Assembly (NCBI GenBank): GCA_947447525.1
Contig: CANFJL010000001.1
Span: 186,001-250,000, forward strand
Source of the DNA: Flavobacteriales bacterium
GTDB lineage: Bacteria > Bacteroidota > Bacteroidia > Flavobacteriales_D > Crocinitomicaceae
Length of the DNA: 64,000 bases
Direction of reading: 5' to 3'
Each line of letters opens with the position of its first letter. The first letter of the stretch is position 1. The translations under genes and the position numbers were made by a program. Shown in pieces: positions 35,122 to 44,392 of the stretch. Under the pieces are notes generated by a model. It was not told where the DNA came from and searched no databases. It worked only from the letters and a program-made list of their open reading frames with translations.

Positions 35122-37185
35122 ATGGATATTAAGAAAGAAGAAACCGGTAAAATTGAAATGCTTTTTGGCCACCCTAAAGGATTATGGTTCATGTTTGGAA
35201 CAGAAATGTGGGAGCGTTTTGGGTATTATTTGATGTTAGGAATTTTCTCCTTATACATGATTGACGGCTGGAACAATGGCGGAATGGGTTTTGCTGCAGA
35301 TACAAAATCTGATATTTATGGCACTTATTTAGGTTTAGTTTATTTAACGCCATTTATTGGTGGATTAATAGCGGATAGAGTATTAGGATATCGAAAATCT
35401 ATTGTGATTGGTGGGTTGATGATGGCGGCTGGATATTTCATGATGTCAATGCATACCATAACTTCATTTTACATTGCCTTAATGTTAATTATTGTAGGTA
35501 ATGGATTTTTCAAACCAAATATTTCAACTTTAGTTGGTAGTTTATACAGTGAAGATTCACTTAAGGCTAAAAAAGATGCAGGTTTTAATATCTTTTACAT
35601 GGGAATTAATATCGGTGCCTTCATTTGTAATTTCGTTGCTGCCTATATGCGCATCAATTTTGGATGGGGATACGCTTTCGCAGCTGCTGGAGTTGGAATG
35701 TTAGTAGGGGTAATCATTTTTATTCTTGGAAATCGCCATATCAAATCTTATGATGTAGTTAAACCACTTCAAGAAGGTGATATGTCTACAGGAAAAATTT
35801 TAGGATTAACAGTTTTACCGATGTTTCTTTTTGGAACTTTAGGCTACATGCTACCAGGAAATTTCTTGGGATCTGACACAAATGATGCCTTTATTATTGG
35901 ATGTCTTCCAGTAATTGGATTCTTTATTTATTTGGCATTCAAATCAGAAGCTAAGGAAAGTAGAGCGATTAAAGCTTTGCTAGCAGTATTTACTTGTGTG
36001 ATTTTATTCTTCGCTATCTTCCATCAAAATGGTGATGCACTTACGATTTGGGCAGAAGATCATACCGATAGAGAAATGTCTGCAGGAGTTGCAGGTGTAG
36101 CAGATAAAGCTGCAATGGCTCAAAAAGTTGAAAATAGTCCTATCGTATCAAGTGATAGTGCTGAATATGCAGGATCGATTAATTTTTTAACAACATTTGA
36201 ATCTACATTACCTAAAGAAAGCAAAGAAGAATTAGCGATTAAAAAGAATTACGCAGAAAAATTAGAATTACTTGACAAATCTCGCAAGTATTTTAGTAAC
36301 ATGCCCACAGCAAAAATACCATCCGTGAGTTCATTATCATTAGATAATAGCATTGACAGCACCTTGAATGCTGAAATTAAAACTTCTGGAATCTCTGTAA
36401 ATAATCTCAACGCAGTTAAAGTGATTCTTTTAACTCCTACCAAGCAATTACCAGTTGCATTGCTGAATAAGAGTAATTATTCTCAATTTATTAAGGTTGC
36501 AAATTTACAATTGGATTCACTTCAAAAAGTTAAAGCAAAGGATAAGAAAGAACAAGAAATATTAAATCAATCGATTGAAAACTGGTCTCAAAACATAGGA
36601 CTTGCAACTTTATTATCCAAGCACATTAAGAAAGCAGGTGATAAAATAGAGGTGGCAAATCTTAAATTATATTCTACGGAGTTGTATCAATCAATCAATC
36701 CTTTTTGGGTAGTATTGTTAACTCCAATTATGGTTGGAGTATGGGGCTTCTTTAGAAGAAGAAAAAAAGAGCCAAGTACACCAGCTAAAATTTTCATTGG
36801 ATTGATCATTACTGCCTTGTCTGCTTTAGTAATGGTTGGAGCAGTATTTGCTACCAATGACATGACTGGAAAAGCAAGTTCATTGTGGTTGTTAGCTTCT
36901 TATGGTGTGATTACGATTGGTGAATTGTGTTTGTCGCCAATGGGACTTTCATTGGTTTCTAAATTAAGTCCACCACGAATTACTGCCTTGATGATGGGTG
37001 GGTTTTTCTTAGCCATTTCCGTTGGAAATAAACTTTCTGGAATGCTTTCAAGTTTATGGGAGACCACCAAGCAAAAAGAAAACTTCTTCTATCTTAACTT
37101 TGCTTTGGTAATGGCTGCAGCAATAATATTATTATTAATGTTGCGCTGGTTGAATCGTGTAATGAAAGAAAATAATGTACTATAA
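35122..37185 (+). CDS. Proton-dependent peptide transporter (POT/PTR2) with large extra loop
   Basis: Major-facilitator oligopeptide:H+ symporter. The ExxER proton-coupling motif is in GTEMWERFGYY (helix 1), GNGFFKPNIS marks helix 4, and the QSINPFWVVLL segment is helix 8. At 687 residues it is about 180 longer than the neighbouring paralogue. The excess lies between helix 7 (FHQNGDALTIWA) and helix 8, from about residue 315 to 525, is hydrophilic and Lys/Ser-rich, and should face the periplasm. Its TAA abuts the next ATG. Confidence 0.92.
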   Translation: MDIKKEETGKIEMLFGHPKGLWFMFGTEMWERFGYYLMLGIFSLYMIDGWNNGGMGFAADTKSDIYGTYLGLVYLTPFIGGLIADRVLGYRKSIVIGGLMMAAGYFMMSMHTITSFYIALMLIIVGNGFFKPNISTLVGSLYSEDSLKAKKDAGFNIFYMGINIGAFICNFVAAYMRINFGWGYAFAAAGVGMLVGVIIFILGNRHIKSYDVVKPLQEGDMSTGKILGLTVLPMFLFGTLGYMLPGNFLGSDTNDAFIIGCLPVIGFFIYLAFKSEAKESRAIKALLAVFTCVILFFAIFHQNGDALTIWAEDHTDREMSAGVAGVADKAAMAQKVENSPIVSSDSAEYAGSINFLTTFESTLPKESKEELAIKKNYAEKLELLDKSRKYFSNMPTAKIPSVSSLSLDNSIDSTLNAEIKTSGISVNNLNAVKVILLTPTKQLPVALLNKSNYSQFIKVANLQLDSLQKVKAKDKKEQEILNQSIENWSQNIGLATLLSKHIKKAGDKIEVANLKLYSTELYQSINPFWVVLLTPIMVGVWGFFRRRKKEPSTPAKIFIGLIITALSALVMVGAVFATNDMTGKASSLWLLASYGVITIGELCLSPMGLSLVSKLSPPRITALMMGGFFLAISVGNKLSGMLSSLWETTKQKENFFYLNFALVMAAAIILLLMLRWLNRVMKENNVL

Positions 37186-38670
37186 ATGGCAAGTCAATCA
37201 GAAATAACTTTATCAGAAATTCAAGATTTTAAAGGCAAATACCCCAAGCAATTGTGGTATTTGTTTTTTACTGAAATGTGGGAACGCTTTTGTTTCTATG
37301 GCAATAGAGGCATGTTAACTGTTTTTATGGTTGATGTTTTATTGTTGAGTGATAAAGAGTCAAGTTTAAAGTATGGAGCTATTCAAGCTTTTGTTTATGC
37401 ATTTACTTTTATTGGTGGCTTGTTTGCAGATAAAGTTCTGGGCTTTCAAAAATCATTGTTTTGGGGTGGAATTTTAATGATCATTGGAAGTGTAATCCTT
37501 GGGGTTTCTGCACATGATTATTTTTATTATGGAATCTGCTTACTTATTGTAGGAACTGGTTTCTTTAAACCGAATATTTCCACCATGGTGGGTGAATTGT
37601 ATAAGGAAGGAGATCCGCGTCGTGACGCTGGATTTGGTTTGTTTTATGCTGGGATTAATGTAGGCGCTCTTTTTGGCGGTGCGATTTGTGTATATGTTGG
37701 AAAAAGTTATTCTTGGGATTTAGCCTTCTTGCTTTCAGGCGGTTTTATGATTGTTGGTCTCATCACTTTCCTGATCTCTAGATCAAAATTAGGTCCCATT
37801 GGATTGGCTCCTGTGCACGAATTTCCCTTAAAAGCAAAGAGAAATACTTGGTTGGTTTATATCGGCACACTCGTGGCGCTTCCTCTTATTTATATCATGA
37901 TCACCAATACACATTATACAGACATGTTTATGTATATCATAGGCCCCGCGACTTTAGTCTACTTGGGTTCTGAAATGATAAAACTCAAATGGGAAGAGAA
38001 TAAAAAAATGTTTGCAGCTTTAGTATTCATATTACTTTCGATTCTTTTTTGGGCCTTTTTTGAACAGAGTGGAGGTTCACTTAGTTTGTTTGCAAAAGAT
38101 AATCTACACATGGATTTATTCTTTTTTAATATCGATCCAAATGTGGTAAACAATTCCTCTAATTCTTTATTTGTTGTGCTCTTCAGTCCATTAATTGGTT
38201 TGCTGTGGTTGTGGATGAAGAAGAAAAAGATAGAACCTAATTATTTTGTTAAGTTCGGGATGGCATTCTTATTTTTGGGAGGCGCCTTTTATGTGTTTTA
38301 TGCCAATCGATTTTTTGCTGATGCCAGCGGAAAAACCTCTCTGATTGTCTTCACTGGAGCATATTTTGTAATTACTATTGCCGAATTATTCTTATCCCCA
38401 ATTGGCTTGTCCTTAATGACTAAATTATCACCTAAAAAACTATGGGGTGTAATGATGGGCTTGTGGTTTTTGGCCAGTGCTTACGGACAATATGTAGCAG
38501 GAATTTTGGGTGCTGGTATGGCTTCTCCGGATCCGAAGGCAAGCGCAACTGTCAAATTAAATCTATTTACAGAAGGTTACCATCAATTGGCCATCTATGG
38601 AATCATCACGGGAATAGTTGTGATTCTTGTAGCCCCATTCCTCAAGAAATTAATGAAAGGGGTTGCGTAA
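37186..38670 (+). CDS. Proton-dependent peptide transporter (POT/PTR2)
   Basis: A second, standard-length (494-residue) POT symporter. It has ExxER in TEMWERFCFYG, GTGFFKPNIS in helix 4, and FFEQSGGSLSLFA in helix 7. Only a short loop separates helices 7 and 8, in contrast to the upstream paralogue. It begins on the base after the stop of that gene (TAAATG), so the pair is cotranscribed and probably arose by tandem duplication and divergence. Confidence 0.94.
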   Translation: MASQSEITLSEIQDFKGKYPKQLWYLFFTEMWERFCFYGNRGMLTVFMVDVLLLSDKESSLKYGAIQAFVYAFTFIGGLFADKVLGFQKSLFWGGILMIIGSVILGVSAHDYFYYGICLLIVGTGFFKPNISTMVGELYKEGDPRRDAGFGLFYAGINVGALFGGAICVYVGKSYSWDLAFLLSGGFMIVGLITFLISRSKLGPIGLAPVHEFPLKAKRNTWLVYIGTLVALPLIYIMITNTHYTDMFMYIIGPATLVYLGSEMIKLKWEENKKMFAALVFILLSILFWAFFEQSGGSLSLFAKDNLHMDLFFFNIDPNVVNNSSNSLFVVLFSPLIGLLWLWMKKKKIEPNYFVKFGMAFLFLGGAFYVFYANRFFADASGKTSLIVFTGAYFVITIAELFLSPIGLSLMTKLSPKKLWGVMMGLWFLASAYGQYVAGILGAGMASPDPKASATVKLNLFTEGYHQLAIYGIITGIVVILVAPFLKKLMKGVA

Positions 38671-38711
38671 TGATTCTAGTAAGTAGTTTAGATAAGCAAG
38701 AATTCTAGAAA

Positions 38712-39248
38712 TCAGATTCTATATTTCTTGAAGAAAGCATCCCAATTCCAAAGATAGTTCCCCATAATTTCATCCATTCTTTTTAAGAATAATGGATTAG
38801 GAACTTGCATTCTCTTGAAATATTCGTCTTGGAATTCATTTAAGTTATACTTGTAGAAGAATGCTTTTGACATCGCATAAATAACATTCTTTGAAGGCAT
38901 ATTCACACGATTCATAAAACTGCGGTATTCTTTTACAATACTGCGAATATCAAGTTCACTCATTTCGTAAACCTTAGCTAATTTTTCGTAGACTAATTTT
39001 TCAACCCGCTCTGCTTGATTGGATTCGAAGGTACTTTCTAGTATAGAAATATTCCCAGCAATTACAATTAAAGCGAATTCGCTATTGTTAGTTACTTCAA
39101 TATTAGGACTGGAAGTAAATGCAGGATCTTCATTAATCCATTGAGCAATCACACCAAATCCATTATCTACTGAATCAAATAGCGCATTTATAAAAATGTT
39201 GGCAACTTGATTGTCAGTTAGTTTTTTCTTTATGAGTGTTCCAAACAT
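38712..39248 (-). CDS. Conserved protein of unknown function
   Basis: A 178-residue soluble, mostly helical protein with no signal peptide. Recognisable stretches are NIFINALFDSVDNGFGVIAQWINEDP and NVIYAMSKAFFYKYNLNEFQDEYFK. I do not recognise the domain; the composition and full-length reading frame look like a genuine conserved gene. It converges on the peptide transporters and is divergent from the cyclophilin gene. Confidence 0.6.
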   Translation of the reverse strand: MFGTLIKKKLTDNQVANIFINALFDSVDNGFGVIAQWINEDPAFTSSPNIEVTNNSEFALIVIAGNISILESTFESNQAERVEKLVYEKLAKVYEMSELDIRSIVKEYRSFMNRVNMPSKNVIYAMSKAFFYKYNLNEFQDEYFKRMQVPNPLFLKRMDEIMGNYLWNWDAFFKKYRI

Positions 39249-39395
39249 CCGCGTTTATTTTCATTTTGCCTATTTACAAAGTTAACTTTCACATCAGGGG
39301 AATTCAACTTTGTTTTTGTGGGTTTTCAACCAAGTTTTCAACAGAATGACTTTTTTTGCTTTAATGTGCTTAAATTTGCATCAAAAATTGTTATT

Positions 39396-39851
39396 ATGAA
39401 AGGAATTATCAAAACAAATAAAGGTGAAATGCATATTTCATTTTACGAAAATGATGCACCAGGAACGGTTGCTAATTTTGTTAAATTGGCAAAAGATGGA
39501 TACTATGATGGTTTAAAATTTCACCGTGTGCTTTCTGACTTTGTAATTCAAGGTGGTTGCCCTAATTCTAGAGATGGTGCAAAGGGAATGCCAGGAACTG
39601 GTGGCCCAGGATATTCAATCAAGTGTGAATTGGATGGCGAAAATCAATTTCATGATAGAGGTGTATTATCCATGGCTCACGCCGGAAGAAATACAGGTGG
39701 ATCTCAATTTTTTGTTTGTCACTCAAGAAACAACACAGCACATTTAGATCGTGTTCATACTTGTTTTGGAAAAGTAACGGATGGACTAGATGTTATTGAT
39801 GAAATTCGTGAGAATGATACCATTAATTCAATTGAAATAATCGAAGAATAA
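39396..39851 (+). CDS. Peptidyl-prolyl cis-trans isomerase, cyclophilin type
   Basis: A 151-residue single-domain cyclophilin without a signal peptide, so cytoplasmic. It has KFHRVLSDFVIQGGCP with the catalytic Arg, GVLSMAHAGRNTGGSQFFVCH and HLDRVHTCFGKVTDG. It assists protein folding by proline isomerisation. Start 39396 gives the usual MKGIIKTNKGEM N terminus; the upstream TTG-type start at 39318 is rejected. A TAAATTTG -7 box at 39371-39378 precedes it. Confidence 0.95.
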   Translation: MKGIIKTNKGEMHISFYENDAPGTVANFVKLAKDGYYDGLKFHRVLSDFVIQGGCPNSRDGAKGMPGTGGPGYSIKCELDGENQFHDRGVLSMAHAGRNTGGSQFFVCHSRNNTAHLDRVHTCFGKVTDGLDVIDEIRENDTINSIEIIEE

Positions 39852-39858
39852 TTTTCAG

Positions 39859-39894
39859 ATAGCAAGGCTCGTTAAAAATTGCTTTGCTATTTTT
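39859..39894 (+). terminator. Possible terminator after the cyclophilin gene
   Basis: ATAGCAA/TTGCTAT stem with an 18-base loop, followed by TTTT. The loop is long, so confidence is moderate. Confidence 0.45.
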
Positions 39895-39938
39895 CTATTC
39901 AACTTTCAGTTTATAGATTAACTTGTTTGGTGTAAAGC

Positions 39939-40442
39939 TTACAGATATTGATAAGGTTCTTTATCAATGGTGATTTGCCTTACATTTTCCAATGCTTGTT
40001 TCATATATTTTCTCCAAAAGGTCTTGGTGAAAACCCAATTGATTGGATAAAGCAATACATTATTTGAATAAAGTGTATAGGAGTATTCAATTAAGATTTT
40101 ATCTTTTTCTATTTCGCTGGTCTGCCACTCCCCAACAAATTTGCTAAAACTTAACATCCAAGCTTGAAATTGGTTAATTTCTATTTTCCAATATTTGTCT
40201 TCAATGCGTTCAACTACATTGTCAACGGAACCGAAACCGCCTTTATGGGTCAATGATTTTTCAACAAATACTTTTTTACTAGATCCTATTTTTCCCCAAT
40301 TTTCATCTTCCGTACAATGGGTTACTCTAGGCATGATTCCATATCCAGTATGAACTTTCGTCACATCACATAGCATCGGAGATTTGAAAGCTCTTTCCAA
40401 AGAACAATTAAAAATAGTCGTTATTTTGATTTTCGTTTGCAT
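39939..40442 (-). CDS. SRPBCC (START-like) family protein
   Basis: The 167 residues form one helix-grip fold: an initial strand TKIKITTIFNCSLERAFKSPM, a curved sheet (NVVERIEDKYWKIEINQF, ILIEYSYTLYSN) and a long C-terminal helix (KTFWRKYMKQALENVRQI). Such proteins bind hydrophobic ligands in a central cavity; the ligand is unknown. It is the last gene of the minus-strand run that begins with serC, 52 bases after alkB. Confidence 0.75.
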   Translation of the reverse strand: MQTKIKITTIFNCSLERAFKSPMLCDVTKVHTGYGIMPRVTHCTEDENWGKIGSSKKVFVEKSLTHKGGFGSVDNVVERIEDKYWKIEINQFQAWMLSFSKFVGEWQTSEIEKDKILIEYSYTLYSNNVLLYPINWVFTKTFWRKYMKQALENVRQITIDKEPYQYL

Positions 40443-40494
40443 ATTTTCCTGCTGTCCTTTTAATTGTTAGTACTAACTTTTGGGCTTACCATTA

Positions 40495-41241
40495 TTATTG
40501 AATCGTCCTGAAGGTTAGATTTATTCTTGTATTATTTACTTTTTTCTCTTTTGGAACTGTATGTTGCCAGTAATGTTGTAGTTCACCCAACATGATTAAA
40601 ACGGTACCATGCGACATCGGAAAAGAGATCTTGATGGCATGATTGTCCTTCCTTCTTATTCTAAAAATTCTCGTAGCCCCAAAATTTACAGAACCAATAA
40701 TCGGGTTCTTACCCAGTTCTTTTTCGTCATCTGAATGCCAACCCATATGATCTGTTCCATCTCTGTACCAATTTAAAAGTACACTATTAAATGCTGTGTT
40801 GGCTGGAATTTCAGTTTTTTGTTTGATTTCCATGAGTACTGGATTCCATGGTTTGGGAATTAATGTAAGACCTGAGTAAGTATATTGTTTATCATGATCA
40901 CCGTGCCAGGCAGAATATCTAGGGATGAAAACTTCTTTGCCAAACATTTTTATTTTATCATGGTTCCAATCAACATTTAGAAAGTTAATGTCATTTAATT
41001 TTTCCTTTTCAAAGCTTCTCCAGTCCGTTATTATAGGGTCTAATCCATTGCTATTCGCGAGTAATTGTTTCAAATAGTAATCACTTGTTGCTTGATCAAA
41101 ATAATTTGGATGATATAATATTTTACCATTGGGCACATTGATTTCGAACATTTCAATAGCATCATTCCACTGATAATCATAAGCTTCTGCTAAGGGTAAT
41201 GGGATAGGTAAAAAATTAGTGTCCTTGCTGAATAAATCCAT
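40495..41241 (-). CDS. AlkB-like 2-oxoglutarate/Fe(II) dioxygenase (DNA alkylation repair)
   Basis: Oxidative demethylase of the AlkB family, closest in motif to ALKBH2/3-type enzymes. It has the substrate-side LNWYRDGTDHMGWHSDDE with iron ligands H169 and D171, the third ligand H227 in HYWQHTVPK, and R239/R245 (RINLTFR) for 2-oxoglutarate. Length is 248 residues. Expected to repair 1-methyladenine and 3-methylcytosine in DNA or RNA. It follows two unknown genes in the serC run; no ada gene is nearby. Confidence 0.9.
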   Translation of the reverse strand: MDLFSKDTNFLPIPLPLAEAYDYQWNDAIEMFEINVPNGKILYHPNYFDQATSDYYLKQLLANSNGLDPIITDWRSFEKEKLNDINFLNVDWNHDKIKMFGKEVFIPRYSAWHGDHDKQYTYSGLTLIPKPWNPVLMEIKQKTEIPANTAFNSVLLNWYRDGTDHMGWHSDDEKELGKNPIIGSVNFGATRIFRIRRKDNHAIKISFPMSHGTVLIMLGELQHYWQHTVPKEKKVNNTRINLTFRTIQ

Positions 41242-41279
41242 GTTTTAAGCTCATTTTAACTGTAATTCTATGGTTAATT

Positions 41280-41714
41280 TCAATAACATGAACCGTTGGG
41301 TACACAAAATAAATCAGGAAGCGATAGGTACTGTACGCTTATTTCCCCGAAGCATAATCCATTATTTTTTATTGAAGTAGGTAATCCTTCGGGTTCACTA
41401 AAATTATAGATTCTTACTGTTTTACCCTTTTCATCCATAAATATTAATCTGCTGTATCCGTGTCTTACTATTGCAGCTTGAAAAGATCCATATTGCGAAA
41501 GCACTTTGTAAGTGACAGATTTTGAATGAAAACTCCCTTCCTTCATCTCAACTTGTCCCAAATAAGTTGTGTGATTTGAGCTAGAATCTTGATCTATATC
41601 AAATTGTTCTTTACCTATTAATTGATCATTAATGTACTTTTTGAATTTAAAATTGTCTTGGCAAAATGATTGGGAGGAGATTGCGAAAAACAAAAGAAGC
41701 ATAAGAAATTTCAT
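41280..41714 (-). CDS. Small secreted protein of unknown function
   Basis: A 144-residue product with a clear signal peptide (MKFLMLLLFFAISSQSFC, cut before QDN). The mature part has no recognised domain. It starts one base after the stop of the upstream membrane-protein gene, so the two are coupled. It may lie at the end of the serC-serA transcript. Confidence 0.6.
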   Translation of the reverse strand: MKFLMLLLFFAISSQSFCQDNFKFKKYINDQLIGKEQFDIDQDSSSNHTTYLGQVEMKEGSFHSKSVTYKVLSQYGSFQAAIVRHGYSRLIFMDEKGKTVRIYNFSEPEGLPTSIKNNGLCFGEISVQYLSLPDLFCVPNGSCY

Positions 41715-41715
41715 A

Positions 41716-42000
41716 TTATTTATCGTTTTTTCTTGTTTTAATTAGATTAAATGTCAGGAAAATAACCAATAATATAGATAGTATTAGCATTCCTTTCATT
41801 CGAAAGTTGCGAATGACTAATAAGGTAATGAGGAAATTAATAAGGTAAACTAAAACCAAATAAAAGTTTTTCAGTTTATTTTGGCTGTTCACATAAAAAT
41901 TTGAGCTACGAACAAGTAACAAAATTACAAGTGGATAAACAATTAAGATGGTCAAGGCAAAGACTAAATAATAGAAAATACCTGCTCCAAGTCCTGTCAT
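41716..42000 (-). CDS. Small membrane protein, about three helices
   Basis: The 94 residues contain three hydrophobic segments (about 5-27, 43-61, 68-85) and a basic C terminus. Family unknown. It lies 21 bases after serA and one base before the secreted protein gene. Confidence 0.6.
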   Translation of the reverse strand: MTGLGAGIFYYLVFALTILIVYPLVILLLVRSSNFYVNSQNKLKNFYLVLVYLINFLITLLVIRNFRMKGMLILSILLVIFLTFNLIKTRKNDK

Positions 42001-42021
42001 TTTTTAGCTGTTTAAACTATT

Positions 42022-42975
42022 TTATTTCCCAAACTGCTCCATAATTAATTGAGCAAGTTCTTCTCCAATGCGATCTTGTGCTTCCACTGTTGCTGCCCCG
42101 ATATGAGGTGTGCAAGCGATTTTAGGATGATTTAATAAGGAAGGATTGGGATTCGGTTCGTTTTCAAAAACATCCAATGCTATTCCAGCAACATTTCCAT
42201 GGTCTAATGCTTCCAACAAATCAATTTCATTAACAACGCCTCCTCTTGCTGCATTCACAATTCGAACTCCTTTTTTCATTAGAGCAAATTCTTTGGCACT
42301 GATTACAGCGCTTCCATCATTTTGCTTGGGTACATGAATGGAAATAAAATCTAGACTTCCAAGCACATTATTTAAGGATGCTGTTGGTGTTATGGTATAG
42401 TTTACAGATTGATCTTTGCCAATAGGAATTTTTATTTCACATGGATTGGTTTTATTGTCTATCGCAATCACTTCCATTCCTGCTCCTAAGGCATAGGAAG
42501 CCAAAGCTTTTCCTATTCGACCAAATCCTATAATGCCCAATGTTTTTCCACGCAACTCAATTCCTTTTGCATAATTCTTTTTTAGGGTAGCAAAATCTCC
42601 ATGTTCCATGTTTTTGTAAGAATCATTTAGAAACCTACTCATAGAGAATAGATGTCCCATTACCAGTTCCGCAACCGACTGAGAGGAAGATGCTGGTGTA
42701 TTGATCACTGTTATTCCTTTTTCTCGTGCATAAGTGACATCAATATTATCCATTCCAACCCCACCTCTTCCAATAAGTTTTAACTGAGGACAAGCATCAA
42801 TCACTTCTTTTCTAACAGTGGTTGCACTGCGCACTAAAATCATTTCGATCCCTTGCGCATTGACTGTAGCTGCTAAATCTGCTTGATCTACCTTTTCTGT
42901 TATTACTGTAAATCCAGCGTTTTCTAAAAGTGTTTTTCCGACAGCTGAAATACCATCGTTGGCTAATATTTTCAT
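42022..42975 (-). CDS. serA: D-3-phosphoglycerate dehydrogenase
   Basis: First enzyme of serine synthesis, oxidising 3-phosphoglycerate with NAD. The 317-residue short form has the NAD-binding loop GKTLGIIGFGRIGKALASYA, catalytic-region motifs VRSATTVRKEVID, IGRGGVGMDNIDV, VNAARGGVVNE and the HIGAAT His near residue 290. It lacks the C-terminal ACT domain, so serine feedback through that domain is not expected. It directly follows serC (14 bases), which supports the specific role over other D-2-hydroxyacid dehydrogenases. Confidence 0.93.
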   Translation of the reverse strand: MKILANDGISAVGKTLLENAGFTVITEKVDQADLAATVNAQGIEMILVRSATTVRKEVIDACPQLKLIGRGGVGMDNIDVTYAREKGITVINTPASSSQSVAELVMGHLFSMSRFLNDSYKNMEHGDFATLKKNYAKGIELRGKTLGIIGFGRIGKALASYALGAGMEVIAIDNKTNPCEIKIPIGKDQSVNYTITPTASLNNVLGSLDFISIHVPKQNDGSAVISAKEFALMKKGVRIVNAARGGVVNEIDLLEALDHGNVAGIALDVFENEPNPNPSLLNHPKIACTPHIGAATVEAQDRIGEELAQLIMEQFGK

Positions 42976-42989
42976 TTTAATCTTTTGTT

Positions 42990-44051
42990 TTATGCGTTAG
43001 CAAATGACTTCATTACGTCTACTAATACTTCTACACTTTCAATAGGTAAAGCATTGTACAAGGAAGCGCGATATCCTCCAACAGATCTATGTCCTGGCAA
43101 CCCAACAATACCGGCAGCTTTCCATGCCGCGTCAAATGCTGGAGCATGCGCTTCGTCATGAAGCAAGAAGGTAACATTCATCAAGGAACGGTCTTCTGTA
43201 GCCACAGCACCTTTAAACAATGGGTTTCTGTCTATTTCATCGTAAAGTAATTTTGCCTTAGCGATGTTTCTTTGTTCCATTGCTTTTACACCTCCATTTG
43301 CGATTAAATCTCTTAGATTCAACATGGCAACATAGATAGAAAAAACAGGGGGGGTATTCAACATGGATTCTTTTTCGACCTGCTGTTTTAAATCCAAATA
43401 GGTAGGTAAAAAAGGAGAAGTTGATTTTCCGAGTATCGATTCTTTTATGATATATAAAGTAGCTCCTGCAGGTCCTAGGTTTTTTTGAGCTCCAGCATAG
43501 ATTAAGTCAAATTTTGAAATGTCTATTTCTTTAGAGAAAATATCAGACGACATATCACATACTAAAGGCAAGGTGGTCTCAGGAAATGAATGAAATTGTG
43601 TCCCGTAAATTGTATTATTGGAAGTGAAGTGAATGTAATCTACATCTTCGGGAATGGAATAATTTTTTGGGATATGGGTAAATTTTTCATTTTCAGAACT
43701 TGCAAATACATTTACATCAACGCCTACCTTTTTCGCTTCCTTGATGGCGCCAGTGGCCCAAGTTCCTGTATTGATATAGCCTGCTTTTTTATGTTCACGC
43801 ATCATGTTTAATGCTGCAATGGTAAAACCTAAGGTTGCACCCCCTTGCATGAACACTACAGCGTATCCTTCAGGAATATTCAAAGCTTTTTTTACTAAAG
43901 CAATGGTTTCATCCATTACGGCAACAAAATCTTTGTGTCGGTGAGAAACTTCTAGGATTGATAATCCATTAAAATCAAGAACTGCCTCAGCAGCTTGCTT
44001 AAATACATTTTGTGGTAAAATACAAGGTCCGGCTCCAAAATTATGTTTCAT
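42990..44051 (-). CDS. serC: Phosphoserine aminotransferase
   Basis: PLP enzyme making 3-phosphoserine from 3-phosphohydroxypyruvate and glutamate. The 353 residues open with the family signature HNFGAGPCILPQ. Other marks are FMQGGATLGF, CDMSSDIFSKEID and the Schiff-base lysine in YAGAQKNLGPAG (near residue 188), then GLPGHRSVGGYRASLYNA at the C terminus. It is the first gene of the serC-serA run; serB is not in the window. Confidence 0.96.
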   Translation of the reverse strand: MKHNFGAGPCILPQNVFKQAAEAVLDFNGLSILEVSHRHKDFVAVMDETIALVKKALNIPEGYAVVFMQGGATLGFTIAALNMMREHKKAGYINTGTWATGAIKEAKKVGVDVNVFASSENEKFTHIPKNYSIPEDVDYIHFTSNNTIYGTQFHSFPETTLPLVCDMSSDIFSKEIDISKFDLIYAGAQKNLGPAGATLYIIKESILGKSTSPFLPTYLDLKQQVEKESMLNTPPVFSIYVAMLNLRDLIANGGVKAMEQRNIAKAKLLYDEIDRNPLFKGAVATEDRSLMNVTFLLHDEAHAPAFDAAWKAAGIVGLPGHRSVGGYRASLYNALPIESVEVLVDVMKSFANA

Positions 44052-44103
44052 CTTTATTTATTTTTATTACTGTAATTTTTTATAATTTAATTTTACTAGG
44101 TAT

Positions 44104-44130
44104 AAAAAAAGCCGTCAATTTGACAGCTTT
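44104..44130 (-). terminator. Terminator of the THX gene
   Basis: On the minus strand, AAAGCTGTCA/TGACGGCTTT (one mismatch) with a short A/T loop, followed by seven T. Confidence 0.75.
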
Positions 44131-44143
44131 AAAAAATTAAATA

Positions 44144-44344
44144 TTATTCAGCTTTCGCTTTCTTTGGAGCGGCTTTTTTCGCCGCTGCAGGTGCCGCTTT
44201 TTTAACTACTGGAGCTTTCTTTTCTTTTTTAACCGCCTTAACAGCAGCTATTACTACCTTTTCGTCGCTTTTTCTTTTTCTAGTGTTCCCGTAAGAACCC
44301 ATTGATCTTTTGCCTTTTGCAGTTTTTTTATCTCCTTTTCCCAT
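44144..44344 (-). CDS. 30S ribosomal protein THX family, with Lys/Ala-rich tail
   Basis: A 66-residue, strongly basic protein. The first 30 residues (MGKGDKKTAKGKRSMGSYGN) match the THX ribosomal peptide that sits in the head of the small subunit in Thermus and Bacteroidota. The last 35 residues are a low-complexity Lys/Ala/Pro tail (KKAAPAAAKKAAPKKAKAE), like histone-H1-type tails, absent from the 26-residue Thermus protein. It has its own terminator. Confidence 0.85.
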   Translation of the reverse strand: MGKGDKKTAKGKRSMGSYGNTRKRKSDEKVVIAAVKAVKKEKKAPVVKKAAPAAAKKAAPKKAKAE

Positions 44345-44392
44345 GAACTAATTATTTGTGTTTTTTTATTTATTGTAATGATTATAACAAAG

